This document shows positions 43,368-54,680 of a DNA stretch of 64,000 bases, one piece after another (position 1 is the stretch's first letter; the number at the start of each line of letters is the position of its first letter). The position numbers and the translations under genes were made by a program. The stretch comes from Xylaria sp. FL1777 (Eukaryota; Ascomycota; Sordariomycetes; Xylariales; Xylariaceae), in contig MU400574.1 of NCBI GenBank assembly GCA_022578965.1, positions 124,001-188,000 of the forward strand, written 5' to 3'. The notes beneath the pieces are model-generated. The model saw nothing but the letters and a program-made list of their open reading frames with translations, had not been told where the DNA came from and did no database searches.

Positions 43368-45208
43368 TCTGGAGCAATTCCCTGTCGTAACTCAACGAAA
43401 ACCAACGTTGTCTACTGCACGGGGACCTGCTCGGTGGTGGGATGACGATGGCGTTGAGGCGACATGGGTTTTAGCTATCAGAGCCTCCATCCCCAATGCG
43501 GTAACGTTTCGAAATCTTGGACAGCCAAGCGTACTAAGATAATCCTAACCCTTACTCAGCATGGTCGTGCTGGCTGCTGCACTAAATTCTAGCCCTAAAT
43601 ATTCGATCCACGTCGCCTCCGGTCCACACATTCGGAGTTCATCATGCCTTAAGTACGTACAGTAGTAGGTATTACATCAACCAGAAGTACTACGTACGTT
43701 AGATTTAGGATCTACGTAGTATGTGTAGAGTGAGGTATTTCATCCGTAACCCCGTTCGCCCAATATGCTGCTTCGTGTGGTGTACCTCTCCTAGGCCATG
43801 TCATCCTGTTCTAAGACACCGACGCCTTCAGTCGAGAACACCACCGGGTTGGCATCGCCGTTGTGTTACTCCTGCTCTTTAGATAGGAACAGAAGATCAA
43901 AAGAGTCCTATAATACTCGACTTTCTATATAAATGTATATAGATATATATATATATATATATCATCTTTTCGTAACGTTTGGACCCTTGTGGTGTTCTCC
44001 CGATTAAATCTCAGTTTTCTAATGGCCTCTTCTAGCGCCTCTGCTTCACAATTTTCTTTTAATGTTCCCTGTTTACGTCTTGGCGGCTATCTGGTTGAGC
44101 ATCCGCCAATCTCTTCTCAGCAGCACACTACGGAGTATGCATATTATTATGTAAGTAATATACCTACTTACTTAATACCTATAGTGGACCGGGGTTATAG
44201 TATACTACCTATTTAATCACACCTCACATAAAGCTTATCTAATACTAACAGTTATATTTCACTTCCAACAAGCTGCTAAGTCTAGATAACTCTACCTCAT
44301 TTAAATCTAACGACCACGATACGATATCTTTCATCTCATACTCGCTTAGCCACACATTCTTTTATCTCTTTCTTAAGTAGAAGCTAGTCCTTTGGCTCTC
44401 AGCTAACGTGGAAATCTTCACATTAATTCTCTAAAGTGCGTATTTCGGTCTTGGTCAGGTGTCACATATAAATGGTTCAGCAATATTACCGCTAGTTATG
44501 CGTCATTTTGCGGATAGCAGTAGTCTTCCTCCGAAGAAGCCCACGAAACAGGTGTAAGGAACCACTTATCACTACGCTCAACGGCAAGATAAAGGTCAAA
44601 AGCATGCAATAAAGCCTTACCGTTAACTCTAGCCGCCCTTAATATCAGCCTCTACCAAGAACAAGATGACTCTTCTGGTGTTTGAAGGTGTCACCAACCC
44701 CACTCTAGGCATTCAACTTAATGCACACAACAGGCAGTGTCATTATTTGACAAGGATACTGACGTGTAGGCCACGTACCCTTCCTATCTGAAGTCTTGAA
44801 AGGTTTAGTTAACGACAAGAAGCAATTTGGCGATAGGTCTATACATGCCTAGGTAAGCAGCATTTATTGCAGGTCGGTGCGGATATGACTATTATGATTG
44901 GGCTAGCAAGAAGACATCTGACACGCGGTCATTGGCGTAAGAAAATGAGTCATTCCCCAACGACCTCAGCCTGCGCGGACTTCGGAACATTAAATTTCCC
45001 CGTGGAAAGGCGACGACTAGGGGCGGGATCCCAGGCACCGCGCAATTCACAGGAGCAGCAATGGGTTCCAATACGAACAGAAGCATAAAATCTATCAGAT
45101 GAGAAGTGTCTCAACAGTATTCCATCATTCAATTCATCAATACACTCAGCAGACTCACCATACTTTCAGCCCTGCTATCTCAATTGAAGTGCATTCATTC
45201 CAGTCATC
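43368..45208. other. Intergenic with (AT)n microsatellite
   Basis: Contains a 20-base (AT)n run at 43943-43962 and degraded AT-rich DNA at 44200-44450. A short plus frame at about 44023 (MASSSASASQFSFNVP) lacks continuation. Palindromic TACGTA/GTAGGTA elements occur at 43650-43720. No gene is supported. Confidence 0.45.
43943..43962. repeat. (AT)10 microsatellite
   Basis: Pure AT dinucleotide run. Confidence 0.85.
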
Positions 45209-46516
45209 ATGGCCTCTTTGAACGTCCTCATCGTTGGGGGCGGCATAGCGGGCCCAGCTGCCGCCTACTGGTTGTCGCGTATTGCCGGTGCCAAAATCAC
45301 GCTTATCGAACGCTCCCCAGAAATGCGAGCGTCAGGTCAACAATTAGACCTTCGCGTTTCGGGCGTGGATATGATGAAGAAAATGGGCATCGAGCCTGCT
45401 GTGCGAGCCGTACGGTGCCGGGAACCTGGCACCCAGTTGATTGACATCAATGGACGAACAAAAGCCTACTTCCCAGCCGCCGAGCATGGTAATGGAAAAC
45501 AGAGCCTAACATCCGAGTATGAAATCATGCGGGGCGATTTAGTGAGAATATTATATGATCTCACTCAAAACCGCTCGAATGTGCGACATGTGTATAACAC
45601 AACCATTAAGAACTTTACCCAAGACGATGAGAGCGATCCTGATGGCAAAGTACATGTAACTTTCTCAGACGGCCGTCAGGAGGATTACGACCTCGTGCTT
45701 GCTGCTGATGGAACCGGATCGAAAACACGAAAGATCATGCTCGGTCCCGACGCTCCTGATCCGCGGCACAGGACGGGAGGGTACATTTCTTATTTCAGTA
45801 TGCTCTCGCAGCCCGGTGACTCAGATAGGTTAACGTGTTGTCAATTACCTGGATCCCATATGGCTCGGGCAATTATGACACGAAAGGACTGTCCTGAATT
45901 CACCCGTGTTTATATGATGTTGGGTCAGCGGGATGATGCCGTCGACGCCGCACTCAAATCAGGAGACCTATCTGCGCTGAAGAAATCATTGGCCGATATA
46001 TACGAAGGCGGCGGGTGGGAAACCAAACGATTCATGGAGGCCTTAGTCCACGCACCTGAAGCGGATGATTTATACTGCACGCCATATGAAGAGGTCCGGC
46101 TTCCGGAAGGGTCTTGGTCGAAAGGCCGGGTTGTCCTCATCGGTGACGCTGCGCACTCCGCTACAGCGAATGGTTACGGAACTTCGTGGAGTTTGGTGGG
46201 ACCTTATCTTCTGGCCGGCGAACTTGCGAACCTATATGAGAAGGATAAGTCCTTACCCACTGCTTCTATCAGTCAAGCGGCGAAGAATTACGAGAAGATA
46301 TGGCGACCAGTAGCTCTTTCGGGCCATGGTGGAGGAAGTCAGTGGGCTGGATCTATATTCCCTCCCCGATCGTCACTTGGTATTGACATCATGAACTGGG
46401 TTGCCGGAGTAGCAGCGTATCTGAGACTTGACCAGTATGTTGGGCTTGACGGGGCGGTCGGCAAATGGAAACTTCCAGACTATCCTGTGCTGGATAAGGA
46501 TCAGGGATCATACTGA
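45209..46516 (+). CDS. FAD-dependent monooxygenase (PHBH/UbiH class)
   Basis: A single-exon frame of 435 residues. The dinucleotide-binding start VLIVGGGIAGPAAAYWLSR (about 7-24) is followed by the acidic ribose-binding Glu34 (LIER), the DG motif at 167-168 (VLAADGTGSKTR) and the GD motif at about 312 (VVLIGDAAHSATANGYGTSW). These three define class A flavoprotein hydroxylases, which use NAD(P)H and O2 to hydroxylate aromatic or polyketide-like substrates. ATG 45209 is directly preceded by CAGTCATC and gives the correct N-terminus for the Rossmann fold. There is no C-terminal membrane anchor. The nearest genes are not biosynthetic, so a stand-alone catabolic or detoxifying role is as likely as secondary metabolism. 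Confidence 0.92.
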   Translation: MASLNVLIVGGGIAGPAAAYWLSRIAGAKITLIERSPEMRASGQQLDLRVSGVDMMKKMGIEPAVRAVRCREPGTQLIDINGRTKAYFPAAEHGNGKQSLTSEYEIMRGDLVRILYDLTQNRSNVRHVYNTTIKNFTQDDESDPDGKVHVTFSDGRQEDYDLVLAADGTGSKTRKIMLGPDAPDPRHRTGGYISYFSMLSQPGDSDRLTCCQLPGSHMARAIMTRKDCPEFTRVYMMLGQRDDAVDAALKSGDLSALKKSLADIYEGGGWETKRFMEALVHAPEADDLYCTPYEEVRLPEGSWSKGRVVLIGDAAHSATANGYGTSWSLVGPYLLAGELANLYEKDKSLPTASISQAAKNYEKIWRPVALSGHGGGSQWAGSIFPPRSSLGIDIMNWVAGVAAYLRLDQYVGLDGAVGKWKLPDYPVLDKDQGSY

Positions 46517-47818
46517 TTGAGATATTCTGCCATTGTATAAATTAAGCGCTGGATACCCTCTCCCCCGTTTTCTCACCTTCCTGTGTCCCTTGAACACTCC
46601 CATCTCATCGGTTGAAACATAGCTAGATACCCCCCTCATGCAGGTTTATAATACAATTTATAAGTTTTATATGCGATTAGTCAAGGTATTCATGTCCGGT
46701 TTGTGACACAACAAATATTGACTCTACCGTCTCGTTCTCGCTAGAGTAAGACATTAAAAGAAGAAGTTCATAGCTTTAGGTAGGTTGCGTTAGTCAACTT
46801 ATAGTATATATAGCCCTAGTGTCCCCGGTCTATTCCCATAAGCTGTCGACGAGTAATGAAGCCTTGATATCTGCTCTAGAATACTACTGCATCGGGGCTC
46901 GCGCCAAGCATGGTGGCTGTCCTTGAGTCTATATACAATTGGTTCGGGCTTCCTAACCTCCGGGGTCCGCCAATATGTCTCAGATTAGCGAGGGCTGAAT
47001 AGCTTCACTTCTGGATACGCAAGACAGTCTCAATAGATCTCAGTTCAGCGTTCATTCAGACACTGGCAGCTAGCTTGAGAATAAAGAACGAAATAGAGGC
47101 ACACTTAAATAGAAAGATCAGCTCAGCTTTCCACTTTCTATAGTTAGCAAAGAATTGTAGGTAGATGCTTAACATGATGAAGGTTTGAAGACCATTCCCA
47201 ACTATATTAGGAATATACTCAATATGGGGAGGTATGGACTTTTGCAGCCATAACAGATTATTGTATTCAGAATAGAGTCAATCACTCAGTTCCAGGCCCT
47301 GACACCATGAGTAAGAGAATGCAGTCTGAAACTTTTTTGTTAGTCAGACGCTGACTGACCTATAAGGCTATACGCCTTTATCTACATTTCCAGGCAGAGA
47401 GTCGAAAACGGGCATCAATATGCCTTAGGTGTATCACATGGTTATCCTGTAGGTGCCTTATGATTAACTAGGGAAATGCCTACTACGGGGTGGTATGGCG
47501 GCGTCTCAGGGCTCTGCGACCTCACCGGGGCAAGCCGAAAGGCAACATGGGGGCGGAAACGCTAAGGGTACTTTCATCGCATAACTACAACATCAGGGTG
47601 CACTAATAGTATACCAACTCGTCCCGAATAAGGAGTCATACGGTACTTATAGACAAGCATCTTACCATCACCTTCATAGTATGATAGTAGCAGTAGGCTT
47701 AAAAGAAACGCCGCGGATGTTCGTAAATAGACTAGAGTACATTTGGTAGATGTAAATATAGTAGGTAGGAATTATACATATTGCTAAATGTTACATACTG
47801 GAACCTAGTAATACTAAG

Positions 47819-48330
47819 AATAACAAGACCTTCTATTTACTTTTGTTTAGAAGTAATCAGATCGTAGCCCTATAAGACAAGCTTAGTAAGCCTGTAGTAA
47901 AAGCGCAACTATATGCTCTGCTGTTTATTAGCAGCTAAAAAGTTCCTTAATAAAGAAATAGTTATATAATATAAAGATGGATTTTACTTTTGCTTTTATA
48001 GTATAGCAGCAATACTTAAGAAAACCGTAAAGTTTTATAGATAAATTGAAGTAGATTTAAGAAACGTTAATATAGTAAGTAAGAGCTATATATTGATAAT
48101 TGTTATAAAAGCTAGCGATGCGAATAATAAAAAGACCTCTGTTTACCGATGCTTGGGAGTAGTTAGATAGCAGCCTTGCAAGGTAGGCCTGGTAAACCCG
48201 TAGTAGGAGCGCAATCATGTGCTCTATTGTCCATTAGCAGCTGGACAGTTGACAGATTCTTTTGCAGGCATGCTGGCGATGATCCTAGCGTGACTCCTAG
48301 CCTGTAGGAAGGAGGTTGAAGTAGTATATA
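47819..48330. repeat. Pair of diverged direct repeats, about 306 bp apart
   Basis: A segment at about 47819-47950 is matched by one at about 48123-48255. The anchor GTAGTAAAAGCGCAAC in copy 1 corresponds to GTAGTAGGAGCGCAAT in copy 2, and GTTTATTAGCAGCTAAAAAGTT to GTCCATTAGCAGCTGGACAGTT. Differences are mostly C-to-T or G-to-A in copy 1. Confidence 0.65.
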
Positions 48331-48949
48331 TGAGCTTCACCAGATAGTAGACAAAATGATGCCAAGCGACTCACCAGTCTTATGTAAGAGTCTCGAGGTA
48401 CTAATGTCCTCGCGGATCTTCCACGGTTTGAGAAATGGACGAAATGGATGAGAACCAAGACTATGTCTACTATGCAGTGGGCATGGACGGACAGTGGGCG
48501 GGAGTTCGCCTCGTTGAAACTGCCTTCAGCTCAGAAACCACGCCATCTCCAGAGGTAATGGTACGGTCACACTTAAGTAGAAGCTGGATAGTGTAGCTGA
48601 GACGCAGCGATGTAGCGAGGGGATTTAGGAACGCGCTAGAAGCATTCTAGAAGGTGATGATGGCATACCCTCGGGCTTTTCCAATACGGTAGGAATACCT
48701 ACCTACACTACTCAGTTTGTTTTACCCCAGACAAGGGCCTGGGAATGTGTGTACCTGTATATATGCATCCACGCCTTCCATGCATCATGCACCGGGTGAA
48801 GGTAACGTAGCCAAAAACAATTTATCGTGCCTGGTTGTTGTGATTCTTGTCAACCTTCTAGTATCTCAATTTAAACAGTGATCGTGATGTGATCATGTGT
48901 GTACCTACAGACAGCAGAGCTGGGCGCCGAAAGGGGATAGGGGCCTGAG

Positions 48950-49040
48950 TATCTACCTAGGTAGTATGTAGTATACATCGTACACATGCTGCGTACTGCG
49001 TAAATGTACCTACCTAGGTACACTGCGTAGGTACGTAGCT
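48950..49040. repeat. Palindromic CTACCTAGGTAG / TACCTACCTAGGTA cluster
   Basis: Several nested copies of the dispersed palindrome family lie within 90 bases. Confidence 0.65.
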
Positions 49041-52000
49041 AGCACCCCACATTCCCTTTTTGGAAGTCGCATCACCTTACCTGACCAATGGCAGACCCGT
49101 GCAAGGCAACGTAACCAGCTTATGCATACAATTGCAATGGGGAGAGACGCCCGGGTGGATCTTCTCGCCTGGACTTCCCCGATCTTTCCCTGATCAGCAA
49201 ACTTCTAGAAGCCCTATACCCTACCACTCTGCATCCCAGCCTCCCAGCAAAACTCCCCAGTACTACCTCCTCCCCGATGGTCGGGGTTGATCTCCTGTCT
49301 TCCGCTCCTGTACCAAGCGTGCACTAGGTGTGGTTAGGCATGCTGCATTGCACAGCTTACATAGGTACATAACTGTAGTATACGGTTTTGGAGCGTAAAC
49401 TGCCTGCCTGCACGGAGCATACGTAGGTAGGTACATGCCTAGGTACAAATTCTCTACTAGTACCGAGCTGAGCGCGTTTTCCTCCTCGGAGATGCAAGAT
49501 GCGAAAACGGTCTCCTCAAACTCTTGACCTTGTCGCATCCATGATCCATGGCAATCCTGGGAACTCATCTCGGCACTCAGGACCTTGCAGGTCGCAGCTC
49601 AAACATGCACACCTCTATCATCCCACTGCACTCCATCCACCTGCGCAGTATGTACGTATCGTATTAATTCGCATCGTACTATACCTACACATTGACATGG
49701 TAGTCGGAGGCTGCCGGCGCTGCTATTCACGAGATTAGTGATATGGTTGCCCGACATTTACCGTACACTCGTCTTACGGTAGGAATGGCTTACTGAGTGC
49801 GCGCTGGATCCTGGTAGATATCGGTGCCATTTATCCGTTTTGAAGTCAGCATTTCCGCCACGAAATGGATTATCAAAACGTGAGTGATCTGCTCGCGCTG
49901 CCAGGTCGTCTCACCACCCATTCGGGGAGGCCGTCGTCCTCTCGTCCCCTACGAGTTCTGTTAGAGCGGATGATCTTGCAAATTTTTCAAAATCTCCAAA
50001 ATCACCAAATTCCATACAAAAATTTTCCGAGAGCGGCGAGCTTCTGGGTCTGCTACCCCTTAGCAAATGTGCGATTCATGCTAGAGTTTCGACGATCTGT
50101 GTGGAAACAGGTCAGAAGGTAGCAATGTGAGAGGGAGCTAGCCAAGTCCGTTGTCGGCCTCCTCCCAGCCTACACTAGGCATCTGTAGACGTCTCTGCTC
50201 ATCCTACTGGAGACATAAACCAATTAACCCAGGCCTTGTTAGTAGTAGTGAGATACTACCTATTCTACAACTGTACTCAGTATGCAGTATGCAGTGATAT
50301 AGTCTGTTATACGCCTATTCCATCCTGTGCCTCATTTCTCGAATTGCTATTTCCTTGTAAGTATACTTAGGGTGGGTGTTGTTTTACTTAGACAGGAAAC
50401 GCCCGACATCTCCGACATCAAAGGAGCTAGTATGGATCATGAGCCATGCGAGACAGCGAACCCAACGCTAAACTACTGATACAAATTCTCCAGCAGCAAC
50501 GTTAGATGCTTAGTTCCTCTTTATTAATCAGTCCTGCCATCGTCTACCAAAAAACGAAGGAACAAGAAAAAGTCACCAGAGAATCATACCTGTAAATAAA
50601 ATCAACGCTATCACTACACCTACTGTAGTTGACTTCAGAATGGCTAACAACTCTACACTAGTTTTTCATGGTTCTTATGGGTATGCCTTTACTCCACCCA
50701 CCCAGATGACAAGGTCATGGTGTACTACATACCTAGTGTAATAATACCTCTGAACCAAGAACCTCGTCTACGGCGGACCCGAACAGCTAGGAACGACTAC
50801 TGCGAATGAGAAACCGGGCGGTTCCTGATTCTTTCCTACCACGCGCTATTGTTTAGTGGGTATACGTAGAGCAATTATTGCCAGAGTAGGGCAACTTGAG
50901 AGACAACGTGCGGCCGAAGTTATCGAGGCGATGGCGGCAATCAGGTGCCACACTTGCCAAGGGTTGGTGCATAATACCGCCAAGAATTCCACTGTCTACG
51001 TACTAGCTCTTCGACATGAATGTGTGTCGAGCTGACAGGCTAGCTGAGAAGAGGCTTGAAGACCTGACGTTCTCTTTATCTAGATAGTTGGGATCAATAC
51101 ATAGAGCACCACTAGGAGCAGTAGAAAGAGGTATATTGAACTGCCCCGTGATACCCTTTACGAAGCCTACTTGCTGGGGGGTTAGCAGGGCCGACAGAGC
51201 GTTATATCTTGTTGCCCTTTATGATTAACAGAGACGGTGTTACGCAGACAACTACTAAATACCAGGCTATCTAATAGTAGTAACACGAGTCGTAGAAAAT
51301 CTGCTAGCTGGTCTCTCTCTACTGGTTGGCCAAGTTGCCAATAAACAAACCATTGCACGATGAGCCCATTGTTTCCACCGTCCCCAGCGTCCCAGTGGTG
51401 AGTGTTGTTTCTGGTGTTTTACTGTATCTAGTTCGCGACACTCCAATTCTGGAGCTTGGCCTGTCCGGCTTCCACTACTGTCGACTAGGGCTTGTAAACG
51501 CTGGTGAGTGGAGCCTGGAATCGTGAAATATTTCTCACTCCCCGCGTATCCTACAGCTGTAGCCTGTAGTACTTAGGTACCTATAATTAAGGTAGATTAG
51601 GTAGGCAGTCATTTACACTGCACTACCGGTTCCCGTGAAACTCAAGTACAAGTAAGTACCTGGAAAGTATTTATTTACCCATGCCTGCTTGCTCATGCAT
51701 GCTGTTCTATCACCCCCGAAACGTCTCTATCTGTTTGACTTGTATACTCAAGATAATTCTATAAGACAGCTTAAGCTAACTATACTATGTAATGGACAGA
51801 AGATCACAATAGTGCCTACCTACCTAGTGTACAGCAGGGGAACTAACGATGCGAGGACAAGGCCCAGAGCAACCAGTAAAAGGTCAGCAGCGGTGCTAGT
51901 TAGTGACAGATTATACGCCTTGCTTTCTTATGAGCGAAGAGCAACGTTGAGCAAGGTGGTGAGGTACTTGGTAGGTACTCTCGAAAGCGCGCAGAGACGG

Positions 52001-53196
52001 AGTGAGGACACACACCCATTTTCCCCTTCTGGGGAGGAATTGCCGGTACCAAACTGTAAGGTACTTTATCTTGACGTGTTTCTACCGCAGTATCGAAAGT
52101 ACACAGCATACATGTAGATACTGTACATCAAATCTACACTGCAGTAAGGAAGAAAACGGAAAGCCACCTACCTACCTGCCTACATAACCTACCTCCATGT
52201 TACACTTCACAGCACCTACCTAGGTAGTGTACATACGTACATACGCGTTAGAGCAGGCGCACCGAGACGAGCTAACAACCAACACCGCAACGGGCAAAGG
52301 TCGGCCGCCTTGTCCACCACATCCACATAAACACCCAACCAAATCCACGTCGGCCGGCTGGCGGGATCCTCGCTGGCTGGCTAGCTGGCTGGTCGGGTCG
52401 CCCGCTTGCTCGCTCGCTCGCTCGCTGCTTTATTTCAATTACATAAAACCTTGCTGCGCATTTCCTCACCTCTCACTTCACCCCAAACCCAGTGTCCCCC
52501 CCTTATCACTTGTCTCTCGACAGAGTCTTGCCCATTGAAGCCTGGAGAGATACACTGGCCTGCCCTTATCTCTGCCACTGACAGCATCTGCACCCCTCGC
52601 CGCGCTTTTGAGCCTCTTACATAACATAATCCATGCTGCTGGACCCAGTTCCCCGGATTATGTAGTGTCTTAGTGCTGCTGCATCTGCGCCGCTTCACTT
52701 ACAGGACCAAACAACGCCTGTGCTTCTGCTGCTACCACTGCTACCTCTGCTGCCACTACTGCCACTACTGCCACTGCCGCTGCTCCTACTATTGTCTATG
52801 ACCTTGGTTGTCTGCTTGGGTGTCTGTTTGCCTCGCTATCCCAGTGCTCCTAGACCAAAAATCGAAGCCCACTATTGCCCGCTTCCGCATTTCTCACTCT
52901 TATCTGTGCGGACGTCACACCTAAACAGATACACTCATACACATATACACTCATACACTCATACCTAACGCCCGTACATACGCCCCGGAGCATAGGTATA
53001 TCAGCTACACTACTAGACGGGGGACGGTTGGTACCACCAAGTTGTCACTCGTTTCACCAGACGCCAGGCAGCAGGTATCCGCTCATCGTGCTGTGTGAAG
53101 TGCTCTATCGACTCTTATATAGACACAGCTGTACATCTCTCTCCCGCTGAGAGGCGTTTGCCGCGTTACCGGCAACCGTCTCTTGTCGATATTGTC

Positions 53197-54680
53197 ATGT
53201 CAGACAAGATGTCCATTGACAAACAAGAGCAGTCTCAAGAACATTCAGACGAATCCGTGGCTTCCACTCCAGACAATGGGGGGGAACCCACACTAGCTCC
53301 GCAAGACACTCAACCTGTGAAGCGGAAAGGTGGTCGAAAACCTGTACGTGAATTCTCATTATATGACGGGGAGAGGGCGCCAGGATTTTGTTCGCTTCCT
53401 GGGCATGGCTTGATGGCCAGCTGGGCAGGAAGGACATACACACATGCAAATCGAAGGACACAAACAAGACTAGTATGATCCAATGCTAACGACTTGAAAA
53501 AAGATATATGCGACGTCGGAAGAGCGCAAGCAGAGGAATCGTCAGGCGCAAGCGGCATTTAGAGAGAGGCGCACTGAATATATCAAACAGCTCGAGGACA
53601 CTATTCGGGTTCATGAGTCTAATTTGACTAACTTGCAAGCGGCCCACCGCAACGCCGCGGAAGAGTGTTTGATGTTACGATACAAGAACTCTCTCCTAGA
53701 GCGTATTCTTCTCGAGAAAGGTATGATACCATACCCGCCAAGCTACCTTCTAGCCATCCGCTGACAACTTCAATAGGCATTGATGTTCAAGCTGAGCTTC
53801 AGGCTAAAACTGGCAGCCCCAATCTTGGTCCAACTCACATGCCTCAGAACATGATGCAGCCGCCGCCTATTCAGCGGGCTATCCTTAACAGACATCACAA
53901 CTCACGGAGATCAGCGTCCAGCATTGCGCCGAAGCTGGAGCCTGGAGTCACGTCTGTGCCAGCTCAGGTCAACATACAACCATCAATTACCTCGCCGAAG
54001 GCTCGGCCAACACCGCCGTCTCATGCAGCTTCACCAACCAACCCCACACCTCCATACAGTGGTCATATTGCAACAGCTTCGCCTACGGCCGCAGCTTCGG
54101 ACCACGGAGCTATACGAACAGCATTGCCTCCTCCGATGAAGCAGCCCATGCCACCAATGCCTGGAATATTATCTGGGCCCCGCCAACAACTGATGCAACA
54201 GCAGCAGCAACAGCAACATCAACATCATCAACAACATCAAGCCACTTCCGGGCCACGACCACCCTCTCTCTATCCGACTTCGTCATTCCAAAGTCACTTC
54301 CAGCAGCTCGGCAAGTTGGCCCGTTTCTTGCTTTGTATGGAACTTTGTCGTCCTAGGATTAACTCGTGAGTACAGAACAGGAGTACGACGCGCCAACCGA
54401 TATGATGGATGAAGCCGAATCGGAGGCGCCACCTCAAAACCCATACACGTCTGGTTATTCGGTCCCCGCACCGCCCAGCCTTTCCATGCAAGCACAGACG
54501 AGTGCCCCATCCGGACAGCCACCAGCAAGCGCTGCAGATCATGGTGGGCAGACCCAAGGCCAGAATTATCCAAGCATGACTCAACTGCTTGATCCTGCCC
54601 TGGACTGGGATCCTTTCGGTCTAAGCGCGTCTATGGCTTTTCCGACACAGTTTTCCTTCGATACGAGCAACATGAGGTGA
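53197..54680 (+). CDS. bZIP transcription factor with Pap1-like basic region
   Basis: Exons 53197-53343, 53504-53720, 53777-54310 and 54376-54680 encode 400 residues with agreeing phases. The first ATG gives MSDKMSIDKQEQ. The basic region (ERKQRNRQAQAAFRERR) carries N61-x2-A64-x3-F68-R69, the NxxAQxxFR signature of the Pap1/AP-1 branch of fungal bZIPs, followed by a leucine zipper to about residue 120 (IKQLEDTI, LLERILLEKG). A Pro/Gln-rich middle includes a poly-Gln/His tract near 280-295. The acidic C-terminus ends in LDPALDWDPFG, a plausible activation segment. The third intron is GC-AG (GCAAGT...GTACAG), and only this junction restores the frame QQL|EQEYDA. The cysteine-rich domains of true Yap1/Pap1 are absent, so oxidative regulation of that kind is unlikely. 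Confidence 0.9.

Larger units (their letters stand above)
46517..53196. other. 6.7-kb gene-free tract
   Basis: No intact gene is supported. 47700-48130 is degraded AT-rich DNA containing one arm of a diverged repeat; the other arm follows. Dense palindromic TACCTAGGTA elements lie at 48710, 48950-49040, 49420 and 51580. From about 52260 the plus strand becomes C/T-rich with GCTCGCTCGCTCGC and CTGCCACTACTGCC repeats, probably the promoter and long leader of the bZIP gene. Confidence 0.5.

Noticed and set aside
38030..46516. Epoxide hydrolase, dioxygenase and FAD monooxygenase as a biosynthetic cluster
   Set aside because: They are separated by gaps of about 2 kb, have mixed orientation, and no backbone synthase, transporter or regulator lies between them.
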